NCBI GenBank assembly: GCA_032173965.1 | Contig: CM063288.1 | Coordinates: 22,538,001-22,602,000 of the forward strand | DNA: 64,000 bases | Direction: 5' to 3' | From: Sitta carolinensis | Taxonomy: Eukaryota; Chordata; Aves; Passeriformes; Sittidae | Shown: positions 46,162 to 59,800 of the stretch, in pieces | How the letters are laid out: each line of letters starts with the position of its first letter | How positions within the stretch are numbered: the first letter of the stretch is position 1 | Made by a program: the position numbers and the translations under genes | The notes under the pieces: model-generated | Seen by the model: only the letters and a program-made list of their open reading frames with translations | The model's database searches: none | What the model was told of the DNA's origin: nothing

Positions 46162-47644
46162 ATTTTCTCCTGATTGTCACATGACATGGGAATATAAAAC
46201 GCTGTTTACTTCCTCAGCCTCTTGTCACGCCCCACGTATTCTGCTAATGCAGCAGGCAGTTTGCCAGTACCAAGTTTAAAATCTAAACAATCTGCTGTCT
46301 CTATTCACACTGTTCTGCAGGAGCTGCTCCTGGAGCGGCTGCACAGGTGATGGCCCAGGGTAACAAAGACTGTATTTGAATAGGAAGCAATATCAAAGAA
46401 TCAGTGTGGTCCTTAGCACTGAGGACCATGTGCCTCGTTTTTATCTAAATACCTGTTAGAAACATGGGAGGTTTGTCTCTGGGTGTGAGTTTCTGAGAAA
46501 AGAAAACCTGAGCTCGATGTAAATGCACCCCTCGGTTGTATGTGCTCTGGGGATGTGCTACCAGAGCCATTTTGTGGCTGCTCAGCAGCAGCAGCTAACA
46601 AAGCAGTGTCGGTATCTCTGGCAGCCCATGACCGGCTAGCCCCTTTTTTCTACTTTCTGTTTCTAAGTAGCTTGTTCCAGAAGAAGTTATCCGCTATGTG
46701 TTCCCCTTAATAGAGTTTTGGACAAGTTAAACACATGCACATATTTCCAAATAAGCTTGGCCTCCAGCCAATGATTGTTTTTCTGGCTTTTTCCAGAGTT
46801 CTTTCTCATGTAACTTGTTTCTTTTTGACAGTTTTGGGGATACTACAGAATATTTTAGGCCTAAATGAAAAAAAAACCAAACAACAATAACCTGATGATA
46901 TTACAGCTCTTCATGTGTAGTCTAAAATGACATTGCTCTTTTGCCTTGCCATATCCTATACAAACTTGCATCTAGTTGCCAAGGAAGAAGGACAGTTTCC
47001 ATTCGTTTTCTTTTCAAATTAGTACTTTTCAAGCTATTTATTCCACTGAAAGATTATTTAGATTATTTGTACACTATTTATCAGTTTGCCTTATTCTAGA
47101 TCAAAACTATCACTTTTGGTGCATCATTTCTTTTCACCTCATCTATAATCCTTCATCGGTATTTGCAGGTTTTTGAGATGTACAATTGTAAATATCAGCA
47201 GTGTTCTTACTTCATTTTCCTTTTGAAAATGTTAAAAAACATCGGTCCTCACCCTGTATCTCTCACAGCCCAAACATCTCCACACGGTGCAAGGTATCCT
47301 ATGCCTTTGCAGCTCTGTGTTGAGGTTCACAGTATATACTGGGGTTTCCAGCATAAGGTAAACCACGTTTAGGAGGGAGAAGCTGATGTGGGAGCTGGAG
47401 CAGCAGTTTGGTAGCTGGCAGAGCGAGGCAGCTGGGCTGTAAGCAACCTGAGAGCATCTCAGAGAAATGGCTTGCTGCTGGCAGGGTGTCAGCAGCAGCA
47501 GCAGGACAGAAGGAGGCAGGAGACACGACAGAACTGCAGATGTGACTGGCAGAAGACTGCTGTCAAATGGTCCCAACACGACCCGCCCCAAACGACTGTA
47601 ATCCTCATTTTGATTCAGCTGCAGGGCTGATAAGGCTGCCACCG
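44253..47644. other. intergenic, no gene seen
   Basis: No supported gene. It includes the T44 tract listed separately. Confidence 0.55.
46117..46160 (+). repeat. T44 homopolymer tract
   Basis: 44 consecutive T residues. It may be a poly(A) tail of a minus-strand retroposed copy lying to its right, but no body is recognisable. Length in the assembly may be inaccurate. Confidence 0.85.
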
Positions 47645-47840
47645 TTAAGAGCTAATTGCGCTCGAAGGAGTTGCCCTGTTTGTTGCTAGAAAGCCACGGA
47701 GCAGCGGCGCTGCTCCTGCCGCCGCTGTGTTACACGGGCGGCGGCGAGGAGCCCGCAATGCCCGGCGCTGCAGCGCCAGCGCCCGCGGGGCACGGCTGTC
47801 CTCGGCAGCTGCCGCAGCAAAGCCGGCTGCACGCCATTCT
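47645..47840. promoter_or_regulatory. orphan CpG island
   Basis: About 200 bases dense in CpG and GCC/GCG triplets, in AT-rich surroundings, with no recognised gene within several kilobases on either side. It contains a near-perfect hairpin at 47698-47716 (GGAGCAGCG, one base, CGCTGCTCC). It could be the promoter of an unannotated noncoding RNA, a developmental enhancer, or a 5' exon whose body lies beyond the window. Confidence 0.45.
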
Positions 47841-50800
47841 TCAGCTTAAATCTCTACAAAGTGTTTCTTGAAACCCTTAAAAAAAAATCTACTACATTGC
47901 ATCTGCTGCCTTCTCTTCAGCCGTTCCTTTTGTGATTCTGCCTGAACAGAGTTTACACGGAGTTTGCACTCAAGTTTACACAGTCAAAAATTTTTAGTAA
48001 GACCATAGTATTTTTAGACTGTGGCCATAGAACTTTCCAGATGTTGCGCAATCACTGTGCAATATTTCTAGTAATTCTCACTAGGAACATAAATTATGAT
48101 TAGGAGAGACCGATGCCAAGTACCACTCCTTTTCCTTGTGAAAACTGGTGAGATGTTTTGTTAATAGATGTTTCTCAGCTATTGTAGTGGTAATTTATGT
48201 TGTAATTGCAGTAAGTGTTTCATGTGCTCCAGAAACTATAGCAGAATGCTGCTACTATCCAATGCGGCAAACATAAAGATTGCCTGTATTCATTTGCAGT
48301 TTCTTAATCAATTAAGAATCTGATTTTCCATCGAGCTGTGTTTGCAAGGTCACAAAAGCTGCTTTTCTCAGCATGCAGCGCACGTTATGTTAGCTCACAG
48401 ACTGTTTTCAAGTGCAACGAGCTGGAGGTGTGTTGCTTGATGGAAACAAGTCCACTGAAGGTGTATCTTTTGCTTAGGTGAGCTGATAATACCAAGCAAA
48501 AAAAGTAAGTCTGGGGTAGCCCCCCATGCTATAATTCGAGCTGTTCAGGACCTTTGCAAATCTTATTAGGTTACTATGCAAACAATGAAATTGAGAACTT
48601 TTTGGAATGAGATTTCGCTGCAGTTCACACATGTAACTTTTTCTCTGATGATATAGACAGTGAGTTGGCTGTATTAGCTTTGATAAACTAAATTGCTGAG
48701 ACTCTTCCTGAGTTACTCGCAAAATGTGAAGCTGTTTTTAAGGAGATTTGATGAGACAACACAGCACAGTGAATTTCACTAACTTTGGCTGGCTTGTAAT
48801 GGAAAGGCCTGCAGTTACCCTCAGGCATGAACTTGATTACATGAAGAATAAAAAAATACAAAATAAATCACATACTTTAATTCTAAATTACATTATTTGA
48901 TGTAATAAGAACTTCCATACCAGATAAAATCTAAATTAGTTGTCTGCCAATAGTAATTCCCAGATGTCTCTGAGGAAATTGCCCTATTCTTCAACCTCCT
49001 TTCCCCCCTCTGCAAGTATAATTGATAATTATGTAACAGCCTGACTGTAGGGGAAGTTATTTTCTAACCTCAGGCTGTTGGCTGATTTATGCCCTAAACT
49101 GTGAACATTTATATCCATTATGAATTTTTATCAGGTCCAATCTAATTCCCTGCACAAATGTATGAATATGTATGTATAACCTTTTACTGAATCCTGCTAA
49201 GTACTTGGCCTCAATGATACCATTTGCCAGCATGTTTCACAGGTGTATTACTTTTGACTTTAAATATAATGCCTTTTACTTTCATCATGACCATCAATAT
49301 TTGCTGGGGGAATGTATCAGTGGTAGCGATACCCCCAATATCCTATTCCCCAGTATTGCCTGCTCTGAGCAGCTCTCAAGCCTCAGCTGGATCCCGTGCA
49401 CCTGTGCTGGACCAGAGGGTAACAATCTCCTGCCATCCAACATTTCCTGCTCCATCCCTCTTAGTCCAGACCTCACCTTTTACATAATGGGTTGAGGACA
49501 GGCAGAAGGATGATGCCTGTAGTAAATGAAAAGGTTAAAGTGTCTTTAGGACTACAATCACTCTGCTGCACCATGACTTCCTGAATTTGCAGGGGTCATT
49601 ACATTTTAATGTCAAGAGAACAGTTTATTTTGGGGAGAAGAAGTTGTTTTGGACTATGGGAAAGACATTAGTTTTGATTTGTGTTAGGTCAGGTCAAAGA
49701 GGTGCTTTTGTAAAATACTGGGGAGGGAGGACTTAATCTTGTGGTGGGCTATTATGGCTACATTTTATCACAGGAAAAGGGTAGATTTTGTTTGATTTGG
49801 TGGAAATCGATTATACCTGGTAAAAGAAGGTTGGATTAGGAATGATTCTGGATAGAAAAGTAAGAATAGTTTTACCAAAAGATGGAATTTCACCGAATGT
49901 CTACATGGGTTGACTATTGCCATGATAGGAATAGTTGGGTTTTGTGTAGAGGCAAAAGAAGATGAGCAAGGGAAGATCATGCAGAAGCAGCAAGAAAAAA
50001 CAATGTTTTCCTTTTTCCTCTCAGTCCTGAGACATTATTGGTGGCACCCGCAATGAAAAGAAGACAATGATACCAACTTCAATGGTCCATGCATGAAAAA
50101 ATACGAGTTCGTGAATCCTCATAACACACTCAGTGATGGACTGTTATCAGGCTGGAAAAGTTCATTTATGAAGAACAGGGATATATGCAAAGCCAAAAGA
50201 GACATGTGGGGTGGTTACAACAGACAGTTGGCAGTAACTCCATACAGTGATCACAGTCAGTATTAAGCATCTGTGGACTTAACCACAAAGCTTCAATTTT
50301 GGTGTAAATTCTTCAGCTTGGGAGTGAGTGCTGAGATATGGTCTTGTGTTGGTTCACTTAATTACATAATGAACAGCTCTGAAGTTTTTATTTGAATTAA
50401 AATTTCCCTGGAACTCAAGTAATTTAGTTCCGAGGTTTTGGCTCCAGTCTCTTCCCAGCTTGTACTCAATATAAATTACTCTTCTAGAACCATGACATGT
50501 TCAATTTATCCTTCATTTTAGATGGTTGAAAAGTGCATGCATAATTCTGGGCATGCCACACTTTCTGCAATCTACTGTGACGAATAGACCAAATGACTGA
50601 AACTGCTAGGTAATACACTTTATTTTAGTCATGAACCCACACCCAGCCGTAGTTAAAATACCAGGCATTTGAATTATTTGATTTGAATCAATGCCAAATT
50701 CAATCTTATGCAAACACAGAAAGAGAGAGGGAAAAGTAGTCCCAGTATTAACCGGTGATTTATGCGTGGGAAGATATGGCCATAACAGGCAGCAATTGGC

Positions 50801-53800
50801 CAATTGTAACAAAAGGAGTGGACCACCATGAAAAATCTGAAAAAGCTTTTCATTGGAGCTGCTGTGATTGAGGGGTTGGGAACACGGTGATACTCTTACA
50901 TATAGATAATGACCACAAGAAAAGTAGTCTCAGGAACCAGTATTCCCCAAATTCTACCTTCTGTCAAAACACTGGTCAAGCTCAGTACACCGACCTCCAT
51001 TCACACTGGGAGGATTTCCATGGTGCACTACAACAGAGGATAACAAATATTCCCATTCTGGAGAGAAAAACAGAAAATAGTTATATCACACCTGTCTTGA
51101 GAGAAATATATGTTTTTTCATGATCTAATTTCTAATAACTATATCAAATTAAGAGCTGTATCCAGAAATAATGAACCTTAGTGTAGAGTTTGGATCTCCT
51201 GGGTCAATCTGACTTGCCCATTAGGGCCAGGAGTTTAGGTACAGGGAGGCAAAGTCACCTGAACATTCCCCAGGAGAAAAGAGAACTGCCTAGAATTTTG
51301 TCAGCATTAGACATCCCATAGGGATAATGACTTTGAGGTTTATTTTATATTCTGAATTATTACTATTTTCTTAAGGGCTCTTTTTACTATATAGCAAGGC
51401 CATATTTGCCTAACCAAATGGTAGGAAAGGCAGCCAAACCAACTTTTTAGCTACACCTACTAATTCCAGTATTCAACTAAACCCAACCAAAGAGGTTTCT
51501 GGGTAGTAGCCTTGAAAGCTTGTTACTGCAGTTCTCTTTACTCACTGGTGCCGAGAGGCTCTGAATGAACTTCCTCTGAAGTTACACATGGAAAGGTCCA
51601 AGTTCTTGTAGCTCTTTAAGCCATTTTCTCCTCAGCCAGAGACCTGTCCCCTAATTTGATGCCTCTCAGTGGATTTTTTTTTCCTCTCAATTGTCATGCC
51701 AAACAGTTGTCCGCTTTGTTAGTTTTTTCACAGAAAGGCACCTGTTCAATTTTAGATACTGTTCAGCCTGTTCCACTTCAGTGGTCTGCACTACTCCTCC
51801 GAGAGCCCTGAGCTCTCCACATATTTCAGGCTGCCAGCTCTCTTATGTGCTTTTCCCCAGCAGCCAATTTTGCTCAGAAGCTCTTACAACTGAGCCAGCT
51901 TCCATTCCTTCATAAAGGGATACCCTCTTGTTATTGCAATTGAGGAGTTTCATAAGAGGCTTTTAATGTCTCCAGAGTGTTGTTGTGTACAATAAAGTCT
52001 TGAATTAAGCTTTACCTAACGCTTGTTCATGCAATACGTGCTTACACTTGTTCATGCAATACACATTTATTGGCAAATTGCATTTGTTTCTGCTGTTGAC
52101 AGATACTTTTAGGTTTATTTTTAATACCACAATTACATTATCAGTTAATATAGGCTTACATAAATTATTATATGCTTAGTTTGAGTAGCAGGAGCATTTC
52201 CAAGCCTGAATCACTAGTATGTACACTGCCATCTTGTGTCCTGAAGTTCTAGATAATATCAAAACGCACAATATACTTAGAGCTTTTCACAAAATAGGAG
52301 TTAGCTATATGAGTGGAATCTGCTAGGTTATCAAAATATGTTTACTGTTATTTCCTTCTCTTTCTTGTAAAATGTTAGTCATTAAAATAGCAAATCTGAC
52401 TGATAACTCTAAATCCATCTGTTCTAAGGAACTATTCCTTTTATTTAGTGATTTGTGGGTTACCCAGTAAAAAATAAAAAAGGCTACAGAGAATATTCTT
52501 CTATAGCCAAGCCACTCTCTTTTCTAGCAATGAGGTCCAATACAGACTCCAAGGTATGGCTCTGTTGCAAGGCAACCTCTGAGCTGGTGTGGAGTTCCCA
52601 GAGCAGTTCTATGCCAAATGCTTCTCTTCTGCCAAAAGGGGATATGATAGAAAAGAGTGAAGACTTATATTTTTAGCTGGAATCTCTCCCTTTGGAGCAA
52701 CCACAGTCTGAACATAACTAGATCATCACTGGGTTTGCTCCAGTGCTCACCAGAGGACTGGGAACTTGGTTGCAAGAGGACCTAAAGTGACACGTACTTA
52801 CAAAATGCAAAAGTGAATCTAACATTTCTGCCCCACAGTGTTTATTCAAAACTGGATTCAAAACACAAAACCAATGACATTTTGGTGGATGAAATAAGTA
52901 CTGCATGCTCTTTCTCTAAAAATGATCATTCCTTCATGACATGCTAATCAAAGAAGCCTTTTTGTACGTTCATACTTCAAATTGCATTCACTGTATAAAC
53001 AGTATTTAGCTCTGCCTTTTTGTTATGTTTTATTATTTAGTTTCTTTTGTTATGCTATTATTTAGATTCTTTCTTTTGTTGTTTATTATATCAAATGTGT
53101 AGGAGCACTATCAAACAGTTTTGAAAATCGCTCTATAAAACCCCAAAGATTTACTCCATGCCATTGTTGTTGCCTGAAACAAGCATAGGAAGCAAGATAG
53201 GGAAAAAGGTGTAAAATTAAATACTAAGCTTAGAGACACCTGGGGCAGAGCAGAAAATAGTAAAAGCCTATCAAGGTAATAGATGCCAAAGTAAAATGGC
53301 AGAGAACATTAGCGGGGGACAGAGCTCTCAGCCTTACCCGCTCAGACATTTGCCTCAGTTGGTGGCTTTCCATGTCACAAATTTTTCTTTCCACCTGTTT
53401 GGCATTTCTTAGCTCATGTGAACATACTCGTGTACGTGAACTTACAGCATTATTTGCCACCTCTGAAAGGCAAACACTAGTGGCACCAATTATTGTCTGA
53501 GGCAGGCAGGGCTTCTGTCTCCCAAGGTAATTTTTTTTATGCCTTACATGTATAATATACAATGACACAGAGTTTAAAGATCCTCCCTTTCTTGTGACAT
53601 GAGCAGTTATAATGTCATGAAAGAGGTTTTACTTCTGTAACAATCCTTTTATAATACTTTACTGCTCTATGAACTCGTCGTCAAAAAGCAATGTGTGTAT
53701 TGCGGCCTGGTTGCATAACCTCCTGCTCAGTAACAGGAGAACATAAAACTGTTTGCACAACACAGTGTTTAAGCAATGCAAAATGCTTATTGAAAAGGGC

Positions 53801-56800
53801 TTTGTCATTTCAAAATCTGGAATGCTTTGCTACAATTGTTAATGCTATTTTATTTATTTTATCTGCCCAAAGGATTCCTGCCAGTTCTCTTAGTTTTCTA
53901 GTGGAGAGTCATACTTCCTTACTTTATATCCTTTGCTGTGTTATTATCCAAGAAATTTTCAGATAGAAAAAGCTAATTGGCTACATATGAGGAATAATAA
54001 AACAGAAACTCCAATACTGCTAAAAGTTACATAAAATTAAGCAGGAAACTGTTTTCTGTAATCTGTCTTCTACTGTAACCTTTGATGGGATGTGCATTTA
54101 CCTCCCTGAGGACAGAAGAGCACTGGCTGTAATAGTTATGGCAAAAGCAGAAGAGGGAAAACTACTGCAAACAGAGCAGGTGTGGGAGGAGAACTGATGC
54201 CTTTGTGTCCTCAGTTCCTGGAGATGTTGACTGACACAGCCTGTGACTGGTCAGTCCAAGACCCTCAAGAACCCCATGCTCCAGCTTTTGAGTGTCTGCC
54301 AACAGTTGCCATACTGGGTTAGACTGCATAATATCCTAGCAATGGGTGAAAGTTTGTTGTTTTCAGTTTGCTTTCCTCTAGCTGGTTCATTTTGTCACTG
54401 TGAGACCTTCACTGATGCTAGAAGATGCCTGTCCATCAGCTGACCCATTTTGGTAACTACCTACCAGCAGAAGTTGACAGTGGGATACAAAACACTAGGG
54501 ATAATTCTAAGTATGTGAATTGAACCTATCCCCTCTGGATGAGATATTACATGCTGCAGTACCATGTCTGAGCTGCTGGGTGAATCCTAAATGTGAACTT
54601 TGGAGAAAATACTAGCTCAAGTTTAGATTTTCACATTCCCATCTAAGAGTGCCCTCTTACCACCTAAAGTCACAAGCATTAGGCAAAATTGCAACCACTG
54701 AGTGCAGCTGGGTCCAGCTAAACCAACATTGTTCTTGAGAGATTAAAGAATACTCAGAGAAAGAACAGCATCAGGGAAGGGCAGATAGAGCTGCATTGAA
54801 CAAAACTTCAAAGCATTTATTTATTTTATCCTGTAATTAAGCTTAATATTTCTAAGCTTGTCCAAAGCCTACCATGTCTGTTACTGAAGTCTTTGTCTCT
54901 CCTGGTAGAAGTAAACTACTCCACATCCCTATAGCACATGCTCTATTTCCCAGAGGCCTTGCATGTACTTTATTACTGAAGCATACTTGTCTGAAGAAAA
55001 AGGAGCTCTACCACCAAGCACAAAATAACAGGTCTTGAATTTAAAGTTTCATAGTTTTTTGTTTTATGTTTTAACAAAGCTGCCTTTCCTTTAAAGTGTC
55101 CATCTGCAGGGCTATAAACATTAGTGAGGAAGCCTCTGTTTAGGTTTATTTCCTGTTAGCAAGAGCAGTTGGCCATCTGCTAGGTAAAAGGAAGGCAGAC
55201 TTTGGTGCATTTGGAAGCAAAGGTCACAAATAATCACAGTCCTTTTCCAATGACACATTCAGGCTGTGACTAAATTGCAGCCTAAGTCAGAAAATGTCTT
55301 GTTAATCCACACTGCTCAGCTTTCCAGATCTCCTTAGATCAGAGCTCATTATCATGTAATTTCAAATGGCCTTCACACAGAGATGCTCTCTACATAAGAT
55401 AATTGCTGTTCCCAGATGTGGTAGGTCGAATGAAAAGATGTCACCAGGTCTCAGGGTCCAGCTTCAGCCTCTGTGTTTCAGGATGTGAGATGGGGAGGTC
55501 CGTGGTAGCTGGGGATTCCAGGACCCACTGCTGGCCCCTGCTGGGACCTCCTGCAGGGATTTGCAGGGCTGAGGACAAAACTTGCCACAGAGGCACTGAT
55601 TCAAATCAGCTCACTGCAGGCCAGCATGCCAGAAGTCTGAGGGATGCTTGTGCAGCTGGCTCTGGAGTCTCATTCCAACACTAGGTACATTCTGAAGAGT
55701 CCTGGAAGCAATGTACAAGATAAGATGGAGTGAGAAACCAAGAACGACAGGAGAAAAAAACCCCAAAACTTGAAAATACTTTCTTTTAAACCCAGTCAAA
55801 ACATAACTTACTCAAATCTCAAGTAAGATTGACCAGGCATAAGGATCAAGTTTTGCCTGTTTTAACACAGCCTACAATACCATACAAGTCAAGTAAGAGC
55901 TATGGAAGGCAGGAACACTTGGCAATTCTGGGATACACCCAGTATCACCCAGAAAATAAATCTGAGGGAAATTATTTTTCCTTTTTAATTTTTAATGCCT
56001 TTTAGAAACTGCTTAGAAGCTGCAGTAAGATGTATTTAGATGCTATAACAAAAGTGTTTAGAAGATACTTTACTGATATATAAATACACAATTCAGTTGA
56101 TTGCAAAATAATTGCTAAAAAGCTTTCCATAAAAGCCACTGAAGATCCAAAAGCAGTGCTTTCTGCTCTGAGAGTTGGAGAATTTGAAGATGTACTGAGC
56201 ACTAAATGAGGAATTTAAACATCTTATTGGAGGCATAAGACAGAAATGATTTCTAGCCATTTAAGAAAAAATTCAAACACACAAGAAAAACTCAAATTAG
56301 GGGCTCAAGAACAGTCATTTTAGCTCTGTCTTGCTTTCCTATGTAGCAGGAGTCACGTTTTCCATTCCAGCTGAAACTTCCTATTTTAATTGGAGTAAGG
56401 CAGTTTTAATGCTCTTGGCCCAAGTTGCTTTGTACCAAGATGCACAAGCGAGTGCTATCATTGTCACAGCAAAATAATCGTCTTGATAAATGTCTCAATT
56501 TTCTAATTCAACCTCTGCTGAATTTATTATCATGGTTTTATTCTTCCTTCAGTCACAAGGTTGTAGAATTTTCCTTAACTGCCCTCTTAAAACTAGTGCA
56601 TCCATAGGCCAGGAGGGAGTGCTCTAGCAGGGGAGCCAACACTATTATTCCAGACTCTTGATGTTCCAGCAAGCTTGGGAATGATTGCCCTGAGGTTTCT
56701 CACCAAGCTGCTTTCAGCTCACAAGGGCATGAGGAATCACTTAGGACCTCTTTTTATGCCTAGTCATTAGGTATATTTACAGTAGTACTTTCTCCCTCAA

Positions 56801-59800
56801 AGTCTGGCACTGCTTTCTTTGCCCCCACTTTCTGTTTTACAACTGTTCCTTTGCCCCTTAACTTCCAGTGCTGCAGCACTGAGGAGCCATGAACACAAGG
56901 ACAGCTTGTTTTTTCACTTCTCAACACACAAAGAATGTTGTGTTAAAAAGAAAATAAATTCTGTTCTTCTCTCATTTGAAAATGCCTACCTTCTTCAGCG
57001 ACATCACTGCATGTAATGGAGCAGTAAGCTGGTCCCCTATCAAACAAAGCAAGCAGCAGAGATTAATTATCTCACAAATATTTTGGAGAATCAAGCAGTT
57101 CACCCATTTGTGCTGCTCCATTTCCCATGTTTTCAGCTGAAAGAGCAGGCTGCTGTCTAAATTGATGGCATCCTTTTCAGCTGAGACCAGCTTAATCTAT
57201 TTTGTATTCTTCAAAAAAGGAGCTGCCTTTGTTGTCCCTTGTATGTGCCACATTTCTCTATTGAAACAAAGCACTGGAGAACAGCATTGGCTTGACAGTG
57301 CCCCAGACTGGAGTCCTCAGGTCTGGCAAGGCTGCAGCAGCAGGAGCATTTAAGGTGGCCTGCTGCTGCAAATTCCACAGGATAAGCTGATGCCAGTCAT
57401 TTACTGTGTATACTTAATTCAACTTCTACAGGCCAAAATCAAATATGCACGTGAATTCAAATCACATCATCATCAGGAAGGAAACAACATTTTAAAAAGT
57501 TAAATTCAACAAATAACTGATATTTCCAAAAAGGAAAGGGAGACAGACGGCCAGGCTGTGTGCTAGTGACTCTCACTGTTCTGTCTGCTTTAGCAGTGCT
57601 TGCTTACTTATAGGTAATGATGCTTTTTAGTGGTTCCTACCCATGAGTGTCCACTTTTCTCTAGGAGGGTCTCTCTCTCATCACAAAAACAGTTTAGCTG
57701 CCTGTGGAGCAGCTGCTGAACTGCTCCAGTTTATGGCCTTGCATATTCAGATAAATTACCACTCATTTCTCTTAATATACTGTGCTGTAATTTGAAAACT
57801 CCTGAAAATCAATCCTTTTTGCCAGCATTCTGATGTTAAAACTGTGTTTTAAAAATAGCAACAGATTTGCTTCTGAGCAGAAATGTTGCTTTTACTCGTT
57901 CAAATATTCTGTTCAGCTACCTTTGACTGCCCCAACCTAAACTAGAGTTGAATCAACATTTGTTTTGTTTCACATAACGACAGAATTAGCTACAATTGTT
58001 CAAACTTCCTTGATTTACTACCTGATCTCATTATTCAGAATTCAGCTTGTCTCCTCCTTTTGTTTCTTTGATCTCAGAAGGGTCAGAACTGAACAACTTA
58101 GATCCAGCTCCAAGGAAAAAGAGAGTAAGTTATGGAAGCTGCGTGCTTCTGCCCCAAACAAAATGCAAATGGTCTAGTACTGGCATAATGATAATTCAGC
58201 TGCCTGTAAACCATTAAATCACTATTTTTCTGCTGTGGTTGGCCACCAGTGCAACACCACATGGTGGATGGTGCTCATTAGCTTGTGTCGAAGTTCCCTG
58301 TTCACAGCTCTGTGACACCAGTTCCCCTTTTGCTGACTGCAATTCCTCCATCCCATTTCTCCATTTCTTGAGCAACAGGAGATGTACAAAAGAAACATGG
58401 TAAAGGAAACAGAGTATGGTATGTTCGTGGCATTGGCAGTCTCCTGCCAAAGCTTTCTGTGGGAAGCTCAAAGCCATTTCTAAATGTTCAGTTTGCCTCC
58501 ATTATCTTGCTATGCAATTGCTTAAGGTGCTCAACCCCCTCTTGGCATGGCACTTGAAGGGTCCACTAAGTGCCTAATACCACCATGTGTGTTTGTCCAC
58601 AATCATCTCTAGAGATTAGACTCTCATCTAACCTGTTCTCATCTTTGCATGTATTTCTGAATGTCTTCATTCTGAAGCATGTCTCTCAAAATGAATTGTA
58701 TTAGTCCCCTGCATTTCTTCAGGACATTATGTGAGAGCACCTCTGCTTTGGCATTACAGAGGGAATTTGAGCCAAATTAGAAGGAATTGCAGGAAACTTT
58801 GGGGGAACAGACTAAGAAGGAACTGAATATCACTCAGGGCTGAAAAACGACACAAGTTAAGGGGATGGGAGAAAGTGGCTATTTGGGTGAGCATATCTTA
58901 AAGTAGTTTAGTGCATAAACCACAAATCTGCAGAACATCAGGGCTCAGCCTAACCCATTTCCCATCAGACCTTAAGTGACAGTGATAGTTTCCACTCTTA
59001 GCTGTGTGTTAAAAGCCTATGCATCTGATTTATATAAAGGGTATGGCTGCCTGCATATATCAGAACAAATACAGATGCCTCAGAGTAAACTGCCTTCCAT
59101 TTTCGCAAAGCACCTGGAAATTCAGTTGTTTAGTAAGATTCCCTCTTTTTAGTTATATAATCTTGACTTTCCATTAATAGCTACCTTTACAGGACAATTT
59201 TACTATTGTGTGGGAGATAATTATCATGTAATATGATAAGAATTACTGAGACAGGCTCCATTTAAGGTGTAGCTGTTTTATTCTGTTTTGACATCTAGCT
59301 CCCTCAAGATCATGAAAACCTATTGCTTTAAGCAAGGGAAAAGACATTGTTTCACATGAAAAGTGATCGAACCAATGGCACCATGTGAAGGGAACCCTAG
59401 AAGTAGAATCAAATACCTCAGATGTGATTTGTTCATTTTAAAGAGTCACATAATTATTTGTCAGCTTCCATTTGGGAAGAGTTTTTGCATGGTCTATTCA
59501 AACACTCTGCCTGTCCCAGACATGATGTTTACAGAATTACGTTGCTCAGTTGTGTGTCTGATGTTGCATACCTTGGTATTCCCCATAGCATACTTAGGGA
59601 ATTGTCTTAAAATGTAATAAACACTAGAAAATAATGTTCCTTCTCTTTAAGCTCCAAGAATTTGCAATGGCTGATTTGTTTCTTAAGCTGCCTGGCTATC
59701 TAATCCAGGAAAGGGTTGTTTAGTCAGCTACAACAGTTAAGTGTTAGAGTTTTAACTGAAATAGGTCAAACATTTCTGCCAAGTTATCTGATAAATGTCC

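Noticed and set aside
50828..50880. Short + strand frame starting MKNLKKLFIGAAV, recalling the hnRNP motif RKLFIGG
   Set aside because: The similarity covers only about five residues and the frame ends soon. No other RRM part is nearby, so it is chance.
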